DNA of 64,000 nt from Hymenolepis diminuta (GCA_900708905.1 CAADRB010000003.1:1716447-1780446); one strand, 5' to 3'; positions 18,946 through 34,341 are shown, numbered from the stretch's first letter. The notes: generated by a model from the letters alone, not told the origin. A program made the numbers and translations.

Positions 18946-21900
18946 TAATTTTAGGAGAGCGCGCGCAGGCTCTGATCCTGCACCTGAGTGGTCGTCTTTG
19001 GATGAGGGAAGAGGATGTGCGGACCATAGTAACAGGGCCACTCATGTGTTCATGCCAGCACAACGAACAATAGACCTCCGGCTCCACTCTGTTCTCTCCC
19101 TGTATCTGCTTGTCTATAGTGTTAGTACGTATTTATGTGCAGATTACACAATAGGACATTACCGTTTCCAACCTATATTGTACCTGGCACATAGTACCTA
19201 TGCGTCCACAAAAGAAGACAAAAAGCATTGATTGTACGCCAAACCGTTATATGTGTCCAGAAATCCCTCCACTACCGTCATTCTCCCGCATCACTTCACA
19301 TCCCACGGTACTAGAAGGTTGTACGTGCATGCGTTTTTGTGTGTTGCCGAGTGCGTATGTCTAACCCTTCCTTGTCTAGTCGTCTAGTCCGCCTTCTTGG
19401 TTATCTGCGTTTGCATTTTTTTGTTTATTTTCCTGTCGGTACTTGGGTCTTTGACCTTTTGAACACATTGGTTTTCTTGTACACGGGGGCCCTCCCTCTA
19501 CTAAACAGTTGGTACAAGCCAATGGTACAATAACAATTATTTCCCTAAGGAGAGCATTTTAGGTTGTATTTGTTATGTGGGAAGTGATAATATGCCATCA
19601 AAGGTGTAAAATGCGTATTTTTACGCTGTGTTTTCTGCTGCGAAATCACGAGATCAACCCTAGCACTCCTACTGCCAATTCAGTATCATTTACACTGTAT
19701 ATCAGAGACTTAAGTGCTCCTATGGAATTCCGCTTAATCCAGTATGACGTAGAGTTCATGCTACCCAGTATCATTCTTTAGAATTAAGGGGAACTGCAAA
19801 TTTGCTGATTAATAAATGCTGAGCAGACCTCACTTCAATAAGACGGAAATTTTGTTACAATTTGTGCACACTTAGTCACCACATGATGGATAATATGAAA
19901 TTAACAGTCCCGGTAGTTCAATAATACTGCCTATTTCAAATTAATCGAAATAAATAAAACTCTACTGGTGGACTTTGTGTGGATCTTCTTTATGAGGAGT
20001 GAAATAACTGTTCTTAAGAGAAAAAATGTACTTAAAATGATTGACTCAAAAGACAGAGAATATATCCGAAAATTTAGACAATGAAACACCAGAAAGTGAT
20101 GCCAGAAACCATTACCGAAAGGCAAGAAACGTACAACCAAAATCTAAGGATCAAAATATGTGAAAGCCTTTTGATGCCCTGACTTAAATTTCCACTTTTT
20201 TCGATCCATTCTCTCAACTCATATTGAACTTCTTTTGTTCCATGTGTTGACATGTTTTCCCTTGATGAAAAAATATACTTTGGCCTTGCCATGGACATTG
20301 GAAATAAATAGAAGGGTAAAACTAGCTCAAGTTATCTGACGTCAGAAATTACTTTACACATTTGTTAATTCATCAAAAGAGAGATTAGTCGAATATGATA
20401 ACATCAGAATCAGGGAAGCGGAAAATATTACCACACTGGTAATTGTACTATCTCTGGGAGGTATCTAATACTGAGTCAGCTGACCGCAATGTGCAGTTGC
20501 TAGGTCTATTAGATAATCAATCTAATGGAAATGGGAAACAGGCTCCCCACTACGACCTGTTCCAGTACACACAGACAGTGGGTAGCTTTTTCGAAGATAG
20601 CATTGACGGAATGACCCCACCACCCAGCCAACTAGCTAGAAAGACAGTTGTAAAATAGGGGGGAAACAAATGCCATTAACGTATATACATACGCATACAG
20701 CATACATATCCAACTGTTTTATGCGCTTCCGGGTCAAACTTTACGAGCTCTGAGACTGTAGGAGGCAGTAACAAGGGAATACGTCTATTAGGCACTTTGT
20801 GATGCATTGAATTTGACCTGAAGATGCCCTGATGTAGAGGTAATGAAAAATGGGGTAGAAAATATAAAAATAAAATAAAATAAGAAACGTTTAAAGGTGA
20901 ATAAATAGTTTGCTTAGTGAATATCTGAAAAATTCCAGCAAAATAAGCATGCAAACCAGTCAAGACTTATCAGTCATTAGCTTCACAGATCTAAGAACAG
21001 TTGAGTAAAAGTTATTAGTCTGAAGACTCAAAGGTGCAATTCTTGTTACTACACTAATTAAGAGTTAAATGACGCATTCGTTTCAAGGGGCTTGGAAACT
21101 GACGCATTTAGAAATTCGATTTGTCAATCCAACAGTTGGGAAGGAAACCAATGATTAATACCTGGTCGAGATTATTGTTCTGTTTCACATGACACCCAGC
21201 ACCTGATTATAAGGACAATTTTATCACTGCAATATTAACGAATATTTACATGACTTTCTCGAAATATAGAAAATACAGTGGGGGGAGGGGGAGGTGATAC
21301 TAGAGAAATGAAAAGGTAAATAATACTGGTTATTATGCAGAATGATGATATTGGAGAAGATTCTATTTTGAAATTACCAAGTTGGCAATATGCACGGCCA
21401 TCTGGAGAGCGTTTTTTTACAAAGTTCTAAATAAACAAAATATTCATTCCATTCATTAGGTGCCCTCAAATAAGCAAAAGAAAAACAGCTGTTTAGAACT
21501 ACGCCACTTGTTTTAATAAAACACTTTGAAGTGAAAGTTTTGGTTGTAAAAACAGGTGAAATTGTATTGATAAAGGGGTAAAAATTTTTAATAAATCCGT
21601 CTATCAGAAAGTCATTATAAAACCCGATGCATAAAGAAAAAAACAGAAAAACTGAGAAATTTTTGATAAAAAGTGCATTCGTTTCTAAAGAAAGCAAGTG
21701 ATAGAATTAAAATGATATTGAAGTGACATGGCAAATTTTAAATTTTGAGCCAAGAAATGGGAAAGGGAAAATCTCAATCTTCATGGCCACATTCACATCT
21801 TGCAACCACAGAAATAAGATCTTTGATACTGTGCGCTCCCCTGATCGACAACGGTACTTTAAGTACTTTGAAGTATAGGCCAAACAAACCGCTTAATCGA

Positions 21901-24900
21901 TAACGTATCTTTTAAACAATCCATGAGAAACATGACACCAAACTTTTGGTTGACTATCCTTTCAAATTGTAAAGCACACCTATCCTGCTATTATTTTCAA
22001 TTATTGATAAAGAAAATCTCTAAAGTAAGTCAGAAATAATTCCTTAGCAGAATTCCTTTGAGGTGAGAGTTTCAATCGTCAGTACCAAAACATAACTACT
22101 TAATACGGTGGTAAACGTGAAAACGCTACTCCTCAAAATAGTGGTCGGTTTTGCGTATTCGAGTTTCTATAGTTCAGACTAAAATTTCGTTTATAATAGC
22201 TTAAGTTTAGTGAAAGCAATCAAATTTACATTAAAGAAATTAAAAAAAAAGGGTTAGCGAGCAAAGTTTTACCAAATAAATCTCCTATCTTGACCCACTT
22301 GGGTAGCTCATAATTAGAATTCTCATCGAAATAAAGCAATTCCTGCAGACCGGATTCAATTTTAACAAACCAAAATTGAGTTTTTTGAGGTTATTATGCT
22401 AAATTTTCATCAACCGCAATGTTCAAAACAAAGTGAGTGGTTTTTCTGAAACCATTCACATGTATTAAACACAAATAGATAGATTATAATTAATTTGCGG
22501 CTATTATCTGTCACTCAACTTCACTCACCATCAAAATTTACTGAGTACGATACTCGAAACAAGGCTATAGAGCTTCAAATTTAACTGTTTAATTTAAGTA
22601 AATTGCCAAAAGAGAAAATATATATTAGGGGCAAAATGCTCGAATTAACACTAAGTTCACTTAAAAATTTTATACTTAAGGTTAAAAGAAGGCATATTGT
22701 ACGCGAACCTTCACCCCATCTGTCCCAAAATAATCATGAACCCCTCTAATTTTAAATGCGTCATTCAAGCGAATAATCGAATACTGGATCACACAGCACA
22801 GAATTTTTATGTGCCGTCTGTGCGCAATTTGAACAAAATGAGATTCACTGTTGAGGTCAAGTTTTATTGCCTTCCACTATACCGGACGCCTTGTGCGTTG
22901 CACACGTGGTCTTCTAACCTCCATAATCCCACCCTCGAAATCCCCTTCAATCCGCTCTCCTAATCCATATGGTATGGAGGTACCATAAAGACGTGCCCCC
23001 ATCTTTGTTCCCCCGACTTCCAAAGGGGATCAGAGAAGTTAATGTATTATATATGCGTAATTTAAGGTTAAGCTGTATCATAAGTAATGATAAATCAAGC
23101 AAATTAAGCAGAACCATTAATTAATATTAATTGGCAGTGACTTTGCCTATAAATATTCAACAATTTATTCAAGGAAAAAATGAAAATTTCTATTGAAAAA
23201 TCAGTTGTAGAATGAAATAATGAACTTACAAATGTCAGTAAAAAGCACACCATTTAATGAATCTCCCTCACTTCGTTGTACGGAGATAAAATGTGGGAAC
23301 AGTGGTCTCTTTATGAGTTTGTTTCGATTAATCGATTTTATTCTTTTGAGTCCTGCTCTCACAGGTAACTTCTCCATTGCAAAAGTATAATTTATCGAAA
23401 AAAAATTATTCAAATGTCCTTGAACAAATGCGATTGGCGATATGACTTCATAAAAATGATTATGTGATGAGTGACGCGGAAATTTGTTACAACACGCTCA
23501 CCGTTCCAGTGGGGAAACTGGAACAATTCCGTCACCTCATTGTTAAAAAGGTATTCAAAATTGCGAATAGAGCTGAACAATAGGCATTTTAATACGCGGT
23601 TATTTCCTTTGAAGACTGGTGAATTTCAAAGAATGGCAATCATCATAATAGAGGCGTCATATTGCTCCAAAACCGAATAATAATAAAAAATTCATTCCTA
23701 TTATGATTCTACTTTTAAAAGTGGAATAAAAATTTGCCAAAATTTGTTCAGATGTAATTGGTGGATTAATCTTAGGTCCCAAATCGTTGAAATTTAGTAA
23801 TTTCAAAAGTGGAGGGTAATTAAATAATATATTTAGTAAGGGGATATTAACTAATGGCTTAATTGGATGATACTCACTCAGTAACATTCAAATTTAAAAA
23901 GAAAAATGGGTCATTGCTTGATAAATAATTGTTTAAATGAGAACAGATATGTCCAATTTATCGCAATAATCAAATTTGAATTTGTACGCATATAATCAAT
24001 CGATTTTTTTCAAATAAATGAATGCCGTCTAGCCAGTGGAAGACCTAATGTCATTTCTCAGCAAGATTTCTATTGAATTTTAATAAATTGCTAAGTTATG
24101 GTCACAAGCGAATCATAACAGTCCCATTTAAACATGTTCAAAACTCTCAAACTGCTGCATGCTTTAATAACTATCCAGCCGAATAGTGCATGAAAAAGTA
24201 TAAATAATTATGATTAAGACCAGCAATATATTTTATAAGAATAAACAAAATTCACGGATAAATTTGAAATTGTTTCTAATGATTATCGTTGAATTATTAA
24301 ATTCATTGCCTGGAAGGAGCTGATAATAATTGTTATCACAGAAGTTGCATAAGTTTTTAGACCGCTCAACATAAACCGGAATGGAACAATTTGGAAATGC
24401 ATCAATGCAGTAGAAGTAGAGGATAAAGCATTTTAGATTGAAAGAGGAAGAGAAAGGGAGGGAAAAGAATAACCTAGGGAGAGAGAAGGGGGATTAAGAG
24501 AAGAAGAATGATGGGACAAGGCAGGAAGTTAAAGAAACGTGCGTGCATGAATGCATGCCCGTGCTTGTCCTGAGTCCTACTACTAATAACTAAGCGGTTT
24601 TCAGTAAAACAACAACGGGAAGAAGCTGGCAGGTGGGGGGCAAGACCAGATCCGGTTTGGACAGGAGAAGAAGAGGGTAGAGCCCATATTCTCCACCTAC
24701 ACCACTATCCTCACTTCCCGTCTTCTCAAACAACTCACTTTTGTTTTCGTCCCATTTATTAACTGAATGTGGGTGTACATCTATACCTATATGTAGCCTG
24801 AGTTTGTTCAGCCAAGTTAAATACCGGAAATACTACGCCGCACATTGTTATGCGACTGTACGTTTAGTCGTGCAATTCAACTCCCCTTCCCAGTCCTCAA

Positions 24901-25671
24901 AAAGAGGGGATGGGACTGGACTGAACATGGGGTTGAGTTGCATGGCGTTGCAGTGGAGTGGAGTGGATGAAAGTAAACAAAATGTTCTGGGCACCGGAAA
25001 AGGGCTGTGATTGTTTTAATGGGACATGTGAGCAAGCCCTGATTAATGGTTCTGAGAACATTAATCGGTACTGCTTAATAGCCACCTTTTATTATAACCA
25101 ACAGTTGTTTAAACAACATCAGAATTCCGAGAGGAAGTTTTACATTCTACGAGTTTTAATAAAAAAAATGAATCACGCAAGCAAAATGGATATAATGTAT
25201 TCTAAGAATACTCTCCCCCTTTCAACAAAACCACGAAATTTTGTATTGGTTATGAATAATGCGAGAGAGAGAGAATAATCTCAAGCCTTGCACGCGATTG
25301 TTCTCGTTAATGATTTAAACCGTCTCACTCTTTCGTCAATCTTCACATTCCTGACTTGTTCGGCAATTCGACACGTTCTTATTGATAAGACGAAGGGATA
25401 GCTGTCAATCTGTATATTTCAGAAGATTGACAGATAAAAGTGTTAAGCGTTTCCTTTTGTGGGAGATTAGAGTATTCAAATACATGTTTCCACAGGAGAT
25501 TTGAGTCTCCCTAAATTATGTATATTATATATCTTTTCTTTTCTCACCTCCACCCCCAGTTTTTTCCCTTCTCTTTCCCATTTTCTTCGCGTATTTCACG
25601 GTTAAAAACGCATCTCACACACATAGAAGGTATGAATCCCTTGGGCCAACCACACAAAATATGGAAACAAA

Positions 25672-25700
25672 CCCCTCTCAACCCACCTCCCCACCTCCCC
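25672..25700 (-). other. G-quadruplex motif on the minus strand
   Basis: Four C-runs (25672-25675, 25682-25684, 25689-25692, 25697-25700) with loops of 6, 4 and 4 bases satisfy the canonical G3+N1-7 rule on the minus strand. The last part is a tandem CCCCACCT repeat. Confidence 0.5.
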
Positions 25701-28700
25701 ACTTATTCACAATCTTCTCAATATAAGAAACAATCCTCCCCTTTCCCAAGGTGTTCTCAGCATTGGGAAAAGAATGCAAAGCAAAAGAAGGGAAAGGATG
25801 GCTTCTACACGCAAACTTATTCTTACCACGTGTCGCCATAAAGATGAAGGGGGAGTAGTAGGAATAGAACAAGAAACAGAGAGGGAGAGATGGAAGAGAG
25901 AATCTATGCTGTTCTGCTCCACTTGTCGGCTTGTTTAAAGACCACTGATGTGTGTACCCAAATCAGAGCAAGAAATCTTCATGCTTTCTGGCGACATACT
26001 TGGTATGTTTTTAGGGGGCAAACTAACCACAAATGACATTCAAACTGTTACAAATAGTAAGAATGTACTGTATCATTCGAAAATTTAGGAAGATTTGAGA
26101 GGAGGGGTGTTTGAACCATTTAAGAGAAAATGTGACTTCAATAAAAGTAGAAAAGATTTTCAAAATAAACCTTTTTCCACATTTTGATGCATATTAACTT
26201 TTATCGAAATCCACTAAGACCAATAACTCCTGAGTCTCCTGTGAATGCGGATATTATAAAACTTTAGATATAAATACTCCTTTCTTGTTTACTCAGGCCT
26301 CCCTGCTCAAGGTGAAATCCTTTTTATCAGATACATATCTAAATGTAACCCGCCATTTATTTTAAATCGTTCAACTTATAATTTACTAGGGGACAATTAT
26401 GCTTTGAAATAGTTTTATTAATTGCATTTTTGTCACCTTTGTCAAAGTAAGAACAAAGTCAGTTGATTTGACTTTGCGATTTTACAGAAATAAAACAAAT
26501 ATTTTGCATTTATCTTCTTTGGGAAAAGTTACAGCCATTTATTTTACAAACAAATGGACAAAATTACGAAATTCACAATGACTAGAATTCGGACAACTAA
26601 TGTATATTAGTATCCATTGTTCTATGGCAATAAAGTGTCGCTAGAATCTGATTTTAAGTAGAGTCTTGCATAAATGAAACATTTTTAAGACCAACTAGAC
26701 TTGTGGAGAGGAAATTTGTCCTACAACCACTCCTATGAGAATTCCGTGTTTACTATCCCTCTTTTTCGCCAAAATTATCTAACATGATTAGCCATCAACA
26801 ACGCTGAGTATGCACAGATGAGCATCGCTCTCGTAACCTCTGACTACTCAGACGTGTGCGGTGACTACTGAACTATCGGCGCAAAATATTAGCCAAAAAA
26901 TTTTCGCTACTTACTGAAAGTTTGAAATTCAGCCAGCTTATACCAATGATACAATAAATTGATTAAACGGTATTTCACAATCAAAAAGTTCGAACAAAAA
27001 GTTTAATAACGTAACTGTCAAAAATTCAAGATTACTATCTTCTCTAAAAGAAATATTTATCAGCAAAATAGTAAATGAGAATTGTATTGGCTTCACTGAA
27101 AATGTCCATTTTGCAATTTGGGAAGATCCATTAATTCCGTGTGGGTATTAATAGTTCCTCTGCACCAACTAATATTATGATAACATCGGAATACACTCCA
27201 TCTTATTAGTTATTCGAGTAAATTACAAGTAAATGATCTAAGTTTTCAAAAGAGATGTCAGAATTTCTTGGTGGTTTATCGAAACATTCCTGGCTACCAA
27301 TAAACGAGAGGCATTTAAGGATAACTATTAATTTGAGATTTCATTCATCAAGGTGGGAAGAAGAAAGGGTAATTACACTTGTTTCCCTCCCTCTCCTCTC
27401 AGAACACAACTACCTACCAACAACACAACTCATAAAGCCATCTCTAATCTTAATTGCACAAATGTCTCTATAATTAAGGCCACATTGCAATTTAATGAGG
27501 AACGGGGACACTAGCTCTGTGATAGGGGTGGGGAGAATAGTTTTGTTTAAGTGTGTGCCTATAAGTGCGCGAGCCTTGAATTCGTGTGTATATTTGTATG
27601 TGTGGGTTCACGCCTTTCACATCTGTCTCCCCCTCCCCTCCACTCACTTCTCTTTCAAATTACTCTTTTTCTGTCTTCCTATTTTTTTCACCATCTTTTC
27701 TTCTTCGTCCTCCACCACATTTCATATACATCATATCGCACTCTCACTTGAACATAATTACAACTAGGCTAATTATTGGACCGTGTTATTTTTGTTTGAA
27801 ATTGTTTTCCCTCTACACATTCTTTACTTACTATTCTCGCTGTCTTCGTTGTCGATGTGAAAACAATATTTCTTAAATAGGATTATAATCTCAATGCTTT
27901 TGAAAGTATTTGTGCAAATCGGTATGGAAAAAGGTTTGCGATAATTAGCGATGAAGGAAATACTTTTTGAAAAGCAATTGCGAAATTCTTAATACCTCTT
28001 GGTTAATGACAATGATGCCAAGTGAACATAATTTCACGAATTTGACATTAAAATTTAACCTTTTATACCTATAATTGCAAAGTGAATATCACTGAGATTG
28101 AAATATGAAATAAGGGCAAAAATGGAAAGATTGTTGAAGCTCTAGATGTTCAATTATTCAAGAACACGCCAAGTTGACAGCTTACTATTATGCTCAAAGA
28201 GCAACTTTTGAATGAGAAACCGGTAAAAGTTTATTGCAGGGATGCTCAGGTTGATGCAAAGTCAAGTCAAGATCTGTCATAGAAAACTCAAGGTTACTAG
28301 TTTGCGTGATTGAGTTCCATGTGGAATAACTACCTAAGTAAAATTCGAAGTTCAAATACAATCTCATGATACAAGTGTTCTCGTGATCCCTTTTCATAAG
28401 AAACCCGTTTAATAATTGGACACTATCGTTCCCAAGACAAGGAGTTACTTCTCAATCATTCCGTACAATATTTGAGTTCTGTGATCAATACTTCTTGTTA
28501 TGAGTTGCAGAAATGTTAAAGTATACACCCAATTCTCCATATACTTATACAGTCAGTTTACGCTCCTTCACTTAATTCTCATTTGTAATAGAAATTTGTT
28601 CTTGCATAAGTGAGACTCAAATGAGTCAAAACTAGAAATACTTCAAAGATAATATAAACCACATTTCAATATTTATTCAAATATGAACGTGAATCTAGTG

Positions 28701-30194
28701 TTGTATCAGCAGCCACCTTCCAGCATTTAAGGGATTTGAATAATTAGTTAAGGAAAACTGGGTTCTCTAAAGACTGCCGGACGTCTGGAAAATTTTTTAA
28801 TCAACGTAAATTTCATATTTATGCTCTAGAGAAGGACCTTTTCTTCTTCTGTTTGTAGGTCAATAAATTAACATAGACATACTTGAAAGTTTATTTTTGT
28901 GTTGTGAGAGTGAGAGGTAGTAAGGCCGAGGGTAAGAAGGGAGACAACAACACAACGCTTTAGACACAGAGAAAAACTCCCGATTGGAAGACGTGATTCA
29001 CAAACGATTTGAATAAATCTCTTCCTCTATCTCGCCCTTAGGCTCTTTAATGAAAACTAATTGGCATTTAGCCTTATTCATTTATATGCGGACCCACTAT
29101 CATTCCCCCCTCCTGCACCCAATAAACCGCCTTTCTATCCGACGCAACAAATCTTGACCTTGACTTTGATCGTCTGCGAACAATTGGTGTGGAATTTGAG
29201 AAAAACAATCTATTAGCTGAAGCGGGTAGTTTATTACCCTGTTTTCCACGCAAAGAAGATAGGATATAACAATTTCGTCCAAATAACACATGCCAATCTC
29301 CCCGTGAAAGCAAAAAATGAACGTAATGTTATTGACGCTTGGCTAGTAGTCGAATTAAAAGATCTTTCGTATTTTGGGGTTTGCAGGAAAAGACCCAGAC
29401 AAGTGATGTACAGAAACAGGATTAGTCGTCTTCATTGACGTAAGGGAGCTGTCAAACAAATGAGGCGATACATTGACAAAGGTTATAACTAATATTCGCA
29501 TGTAGTGTCGAGCCATGTCGTGTCGAGTGTTAATGTTTTTTCCTAGGGACCAGGTGGGAAGTGTTAGAAAAGACGAAGAGAGAAAAAAGACGGGAAAGAG
29601 CGCCAGTAGCAGGCGTATTTTAAGTGAGGGTAGACTTGGCGGGGGGATGAGAATTAACTTCTTCCGCTACTACTGCTGTTGTTCCAGCCAGTACTAAACG
29701 TCGAATGACAATGCCCGTTCTTATATGCACGCACGCGTTCCAATATCCCTGCCCCTTTTCTCTCTACTCTCTCCATTTTCCCCTATATCTAATAGTTAGA
29801 AGTCGGTTTTTTATAAAACAATTCCAGTTCTTAATCACTCCTTAAATGAGTGAAAGAAATTTGATCGGAATGCTCGACAAGACTCGGTTGAATAAAAAGG
29901 AAGATTAACTCCAGTTCTAATCAGCTAAGTCAAATTCCATAATTTAAATAAATGGAAGTATTATTCTCTTTTGAAGTCACTGCTACTACATGTGACCGAA
30001 TTTGACATAATGAATAATTCACTTATGTGCCTCTTAAAGCGCCAAATAGAAGACTTTAGGTCCGCGCGCCTCCTTTACCCATTTGCCCGGAAGGGGTTTA
30101 TGTGAGGGTGAGTGTGTGTTTTAATGCATAAAAAGAGGGCCGAGGTGTGTAAACGACCCATGGGAAACACGAGAGAGAATGCGTACAAGGTGGA

Positions 30195-30210
30195 GATATA
30201 TGCATATATC
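30195..30210. repeat. Perfect 16-bp palindrome
   Basis: GATATATGCATATATC is its own reverse complement. It lies in the 29.5-30.6 kb island, which also contains CpG-rich and G-run segments. Confidence 0.6.
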
Positions 30211-30390
30211 CCATTCACATAAGCATCTACCGCTCCTTCTGAACCGACAATCACTCATGCATATCTCCCACTCTCTTGTGAAAGAATAAGGGCTCGCACT
30301 AGGCCGGTCATGGTTCTGATTTCTGGAAAGAGAGCGCAAATGGGAGTTGGAGGTGTTATATGATCAAAATATTTGCGGTATTCATATCTT

Positions 30391-30419
30391 CACCCCTCTC
30401 CCCCTCCCTCCCCTCTCCC
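30391..30419 (-). other. Canonical G-quadruplex motif on the minus strand
   Basis: The plus strand has C-runs separated by one to three bases over 29 bp. The minus strand therefore reads as five G-runs of three to five with loops of A or AGA. This is the strongest quadruplex-forming sequence seen in the window. Confidence 0.6.
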
Positions 30420-33400
30420 AACTCCACTTACTCAAAAGAATCTTCTCAGCAGCTCTTATTCTCTTACCTTTGACGACATCTTAGTGGTTGCGAAGTGCGC
30501 CCATAAGGAGGTCTTTTTGTATGTGATATGCATGAGGAATCTACCACTTTCGCGCGGAAAGGATAAAAGTGTACGTATGGAACGCCTTCCGCTTGATTTA
30601 CTAGATTGTTAAAACTCATTTCTCAAGATTTTAGAATTGTCCCAACACGGGAAATAGACAAGAAGAGGAGTAACAACTGCTAATAAGTGCGTTCGAAATT
30701 TTTTAAAGCTAAATAAAACTCACTTTTAAAAGTCTTTGATCGAAAATTTCTGTATTTTAAAATTTAACTAACCCGATCGCTACCTTTTAGTACACAAGGA
30801 TAGAAAAAAGAAAAAATCTGGGCTCAGAAAGAAAGGGCATCAGCAGAATTTAGAATTTATAAATTCAGCTCAAATTTGAAAAAAATTCTCTATGATAAAC
30901 AGGAGATGTGTTGGATTTATTGGAAGTGATTTTTCTTTAGTATGATAATGGTATTGGAAGTCATTCCAGAGACCTTTCGATTGATCAATTAATTCGAATT
31001 AAAGGCCAAAGATTAATTATAATTAAGTTTTAATGAAAGATTTAATCGTATTCAGACTTTCCTAGAACAAAGTCAGTCCAAGGATAACTTGGAATTTAAT
31101 ACCTGAACCTCGTTACCCCTTAGAGTTTAACGGAAAGAGATAGTTCAAGGTGATCGTCGGTTGTTGGTAATCAATGTGTTTAATCCCCCTCTTTAGGTTT
31201 TGTTTAAACGTATTTGATGACCTTTTGTATACATGTTATGATATTATCAAAGATACATACTAAAATGCAATTTTTATTTTCAAAAGCCGGACATATATTG
31301 GTTTTCCTTCAGAGATCATGTTATAGAACATGCCGAAATAAATGAGGCTTTATGGCCATTTATCTGAATAATACATGAACTTAGTCTAGTGAGGAGTCCA
31401 TTAGAGCCCTTTTGTGTTACCAACGGAGAGAAGTTTTATACTGTAGTTACGATTCAGATATGAAAGTCTTCTTTGGGAATTGAAGAGGTGGAGAATGAGA
31501 AAAGACCACGCCTGTGGGTGGTGCTACTCGACCCCTTTTAGCTGATATAATGAACAATTTTACTCCCATTCATCGCCTTTCCCTTCCCCCCTACCAACAT
31601 TTCATCATAAAATTTAAAAACAACTACCAATTACATCGTTTTACTGCACTTAAATCGGACGGTGAATGTACAGAAAAGGAGATATGGGGGGAGAGGGTTA
31701 GTTTTAAAAATGGAGTAGGAGTTGTTTGGGGTTGTCATAAGATTCATGTATTTAAGGCAGCATTATGAATTAATTCACACCTATGGTGCTGCTTATTCCC
31801 ATCACAAATATTTAAATATTAAATTAAAGTTTAAATATTTTCATTTTGTTAAAAAATGCAATGATTCAATCTTTTATAAATGGCTTGCATAATGTATAAC
31901 GCAGGATTTAATATGGAGAGTAAACTTATAAATATATAATAAATAGATAGATTTAAATTATTAATCGATGATAAAGACATTATAATAATTTTCTATCAAA
32001 GTCTATCCGTACTTAATGTAACTTTTAAGGCTAGAGTATGTTCAGAGGATCGGCGTTAGTCTCGTCTGGTTCCTGACTATTTGAAGTAACAAATGTAGTG
32101 ACAAACACTTGATTAAATCAACAGTTCAACAGCTTTGAATACTGCGGACATGTACGAACTCAGAAACGACAGGGTTTAATCACGAAATGTATACTTTGAA
32201 CATTAGAACATTATACCGTGGACAATATTCCTTACTAATAGTAGGCAAATCAATACATCTAAAATTCAATTAACATTCGATTCTTCATGCCTTGACCTTA
32301 TTGCATACTTCTACTCGATCCATCACATCAATTCATCCTGTATTGGAATATTTTGCTGTCCCTATGCTGTTCAGATGCTTTCACATGGTTGAAAAATCGT
32401 CAAGTTTTTCTTTGCTTTGTCAAGTTTGATAATAAACGAAGAAAATAATTAAGGGTTGAACTATGGCACAATAAATTTAAATGAGCTTAAAGTTCACAAT
32501 TTGCATAACAGAATGACCATAAGCCATACAAAAAACCAGGTTCAAGCAATTGAGATTTCACGCAGGCTGGATGTCCTTATCCTGACCTCAAGGACATTTC
32601 CTTGGGGTTTGTGCTAATTAAAGCACGTCCCATCGCGCTGTCATTAACACACAATTCCAATTCTCTCCGTGACCTAAATTCTCTTTAAATTAGATATTAT
32701 TTGGTTCTATGGCAGCAGTTTCAGTGATTTATTATTCAAACAGGAGGAGGGACTATTTAAATAACTTCACAAAGACATCAATTCTCCTGGGAAACCTCCT
32801 CTCTGCTCTTTATTCATTCATAAGGGGAACCTCCCAGTCAGCTAGTGAGCCCCTTGAGAGAAGTAAACAGTATGGAGCAAAAAAAGAATGAGTGATTTGG
32901 CTTCTTTACCTCTGTCTTGGCAGTCTAACAAAATCCCCTCCGTTCTGTTAGGAATTATTGTGGCTTTAAAAGGAACAAACATTAAATTAAGTATATGTAT
33001 CCATAAAGAATCTAAGTTTAAGATCGCGTGCAGACCGAGAATCGAAGGAAGGAACACTCGGTTCTAATGACAGTATGTACAGGGGAGAGGCAGACTATTA
33101 GTCGACAATAAATAGAGGGAAATACATATAAGGGAGCGAGTTACTTATCCATTTGGTCACGCTAACAGTCCTACTCTTCTTCTCATCTATGTGTCAATTT
33201 AAGAAATTCGAACTCCCCCTTGCCCCAAGTAGAGGATGCTCAGTCTCATTTCTTCAGACAGGAGTTAGAGGGGGGTGGAGGGGAAGCTAGAATTGTGGCA
33301 ATTATTTTTCTCAATGATGGGAACAGGCCACAGCCATAAATTTCGCGCTTTCTTACTGCCCGTACTTCGCTCTCTCTCTTGTACTACTCCTACTCCCCTT

Positions 33401-34341
33401 CACTCCTTCTTGCGGGAAACTAAAGAAATTTAGTGCGTGATATCTCAATAGGTGAAGATTTATATGTTTTGTAGGTATACACACAAACACTTGTTCGTGT
33501 TCCCTCCCCCGGAGAAAATGGTAAGTTAAGTAAAGCTGTTAGTATTCAAACACTAATTAGTTCGCGTGAGTTGACCGAGGAAAACGCAATCGCCATATAA
33601 CTCAGACGGTTGTAAAGGGGTGGAGAAGGAGGAGAAGAAATGGAACTGAGGATATTTAAACGACTGTTTCTATAGTGAAATTAGTTCAGGAATGAGGGGA
33701 AGGGGGGAGGGGCAGAAAGTTATGTAGTGCCGGAACATCGTGGAAGTAAAAGCATTGATTGGTGTGTTTTATTCGGGATCAGAGGGGGAGGGGATGATAA
33801 TCAAGTTGGTTGCATTAAAATACAAAGAAATTTAATCTTAAAGGATTCATGCTATACAAATTGAATGAATACATTACCTGTTTAAAAGGGATAAGTATTA
33901 AAGTTGAGAGTAGATGAAAAGAATGGAATTGTAAAAGCAAACGACCAATAGAATCTGGAGTTCCGATAAAGCAGGATTCTACTTATTCTGGTCCTTTTTG
34001 TCCGCCTTCGAATTCAATTAAACAAAAAATTATTCTTCCCTCCTTTCAGATTGAATCTTATAACTACAATCTATTATTGACACGCTTTCCCTTTGCCCTA
34101 GATAATTCTGGTTCGAGGATTCAGAGTGAAGATTCTAGTATGCTCATGCCAAATGCCAAATAAAAATGCTTAGCTGATCTAGATGTAGATATATTGATGT
34201 ATATATCATTTACGATTACAAAAATATTTACTTTCATCAGTTCTTAAGAGTGTAAGAATGTTTCCATTGAATATGAAAGGCGATAATACTCGAAAATCGG
34301 GATTCATGATATTTTCCATTTAAGTTTTGCACGATTTGTCT

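Noticed and set aside
20443..20658. 71-codon plus frame resembling an exon
   Set aside because: Balanced composition, but weak splice borders and no family recognised; left as background.
25518..25922. Several overlapping frames in a CT/GA-rich island
   Set aside because: Low-complexity tracts keep frames open by lacking stop codons; no protein pattern.
29074..29313. Overlapping minus frames, one starting MCYLDEIVI, recalling the YLDD of reverse transcriptases
   Set aside because: The residues around it do not follow RT, and the sequence has YLDE, not YLDD.
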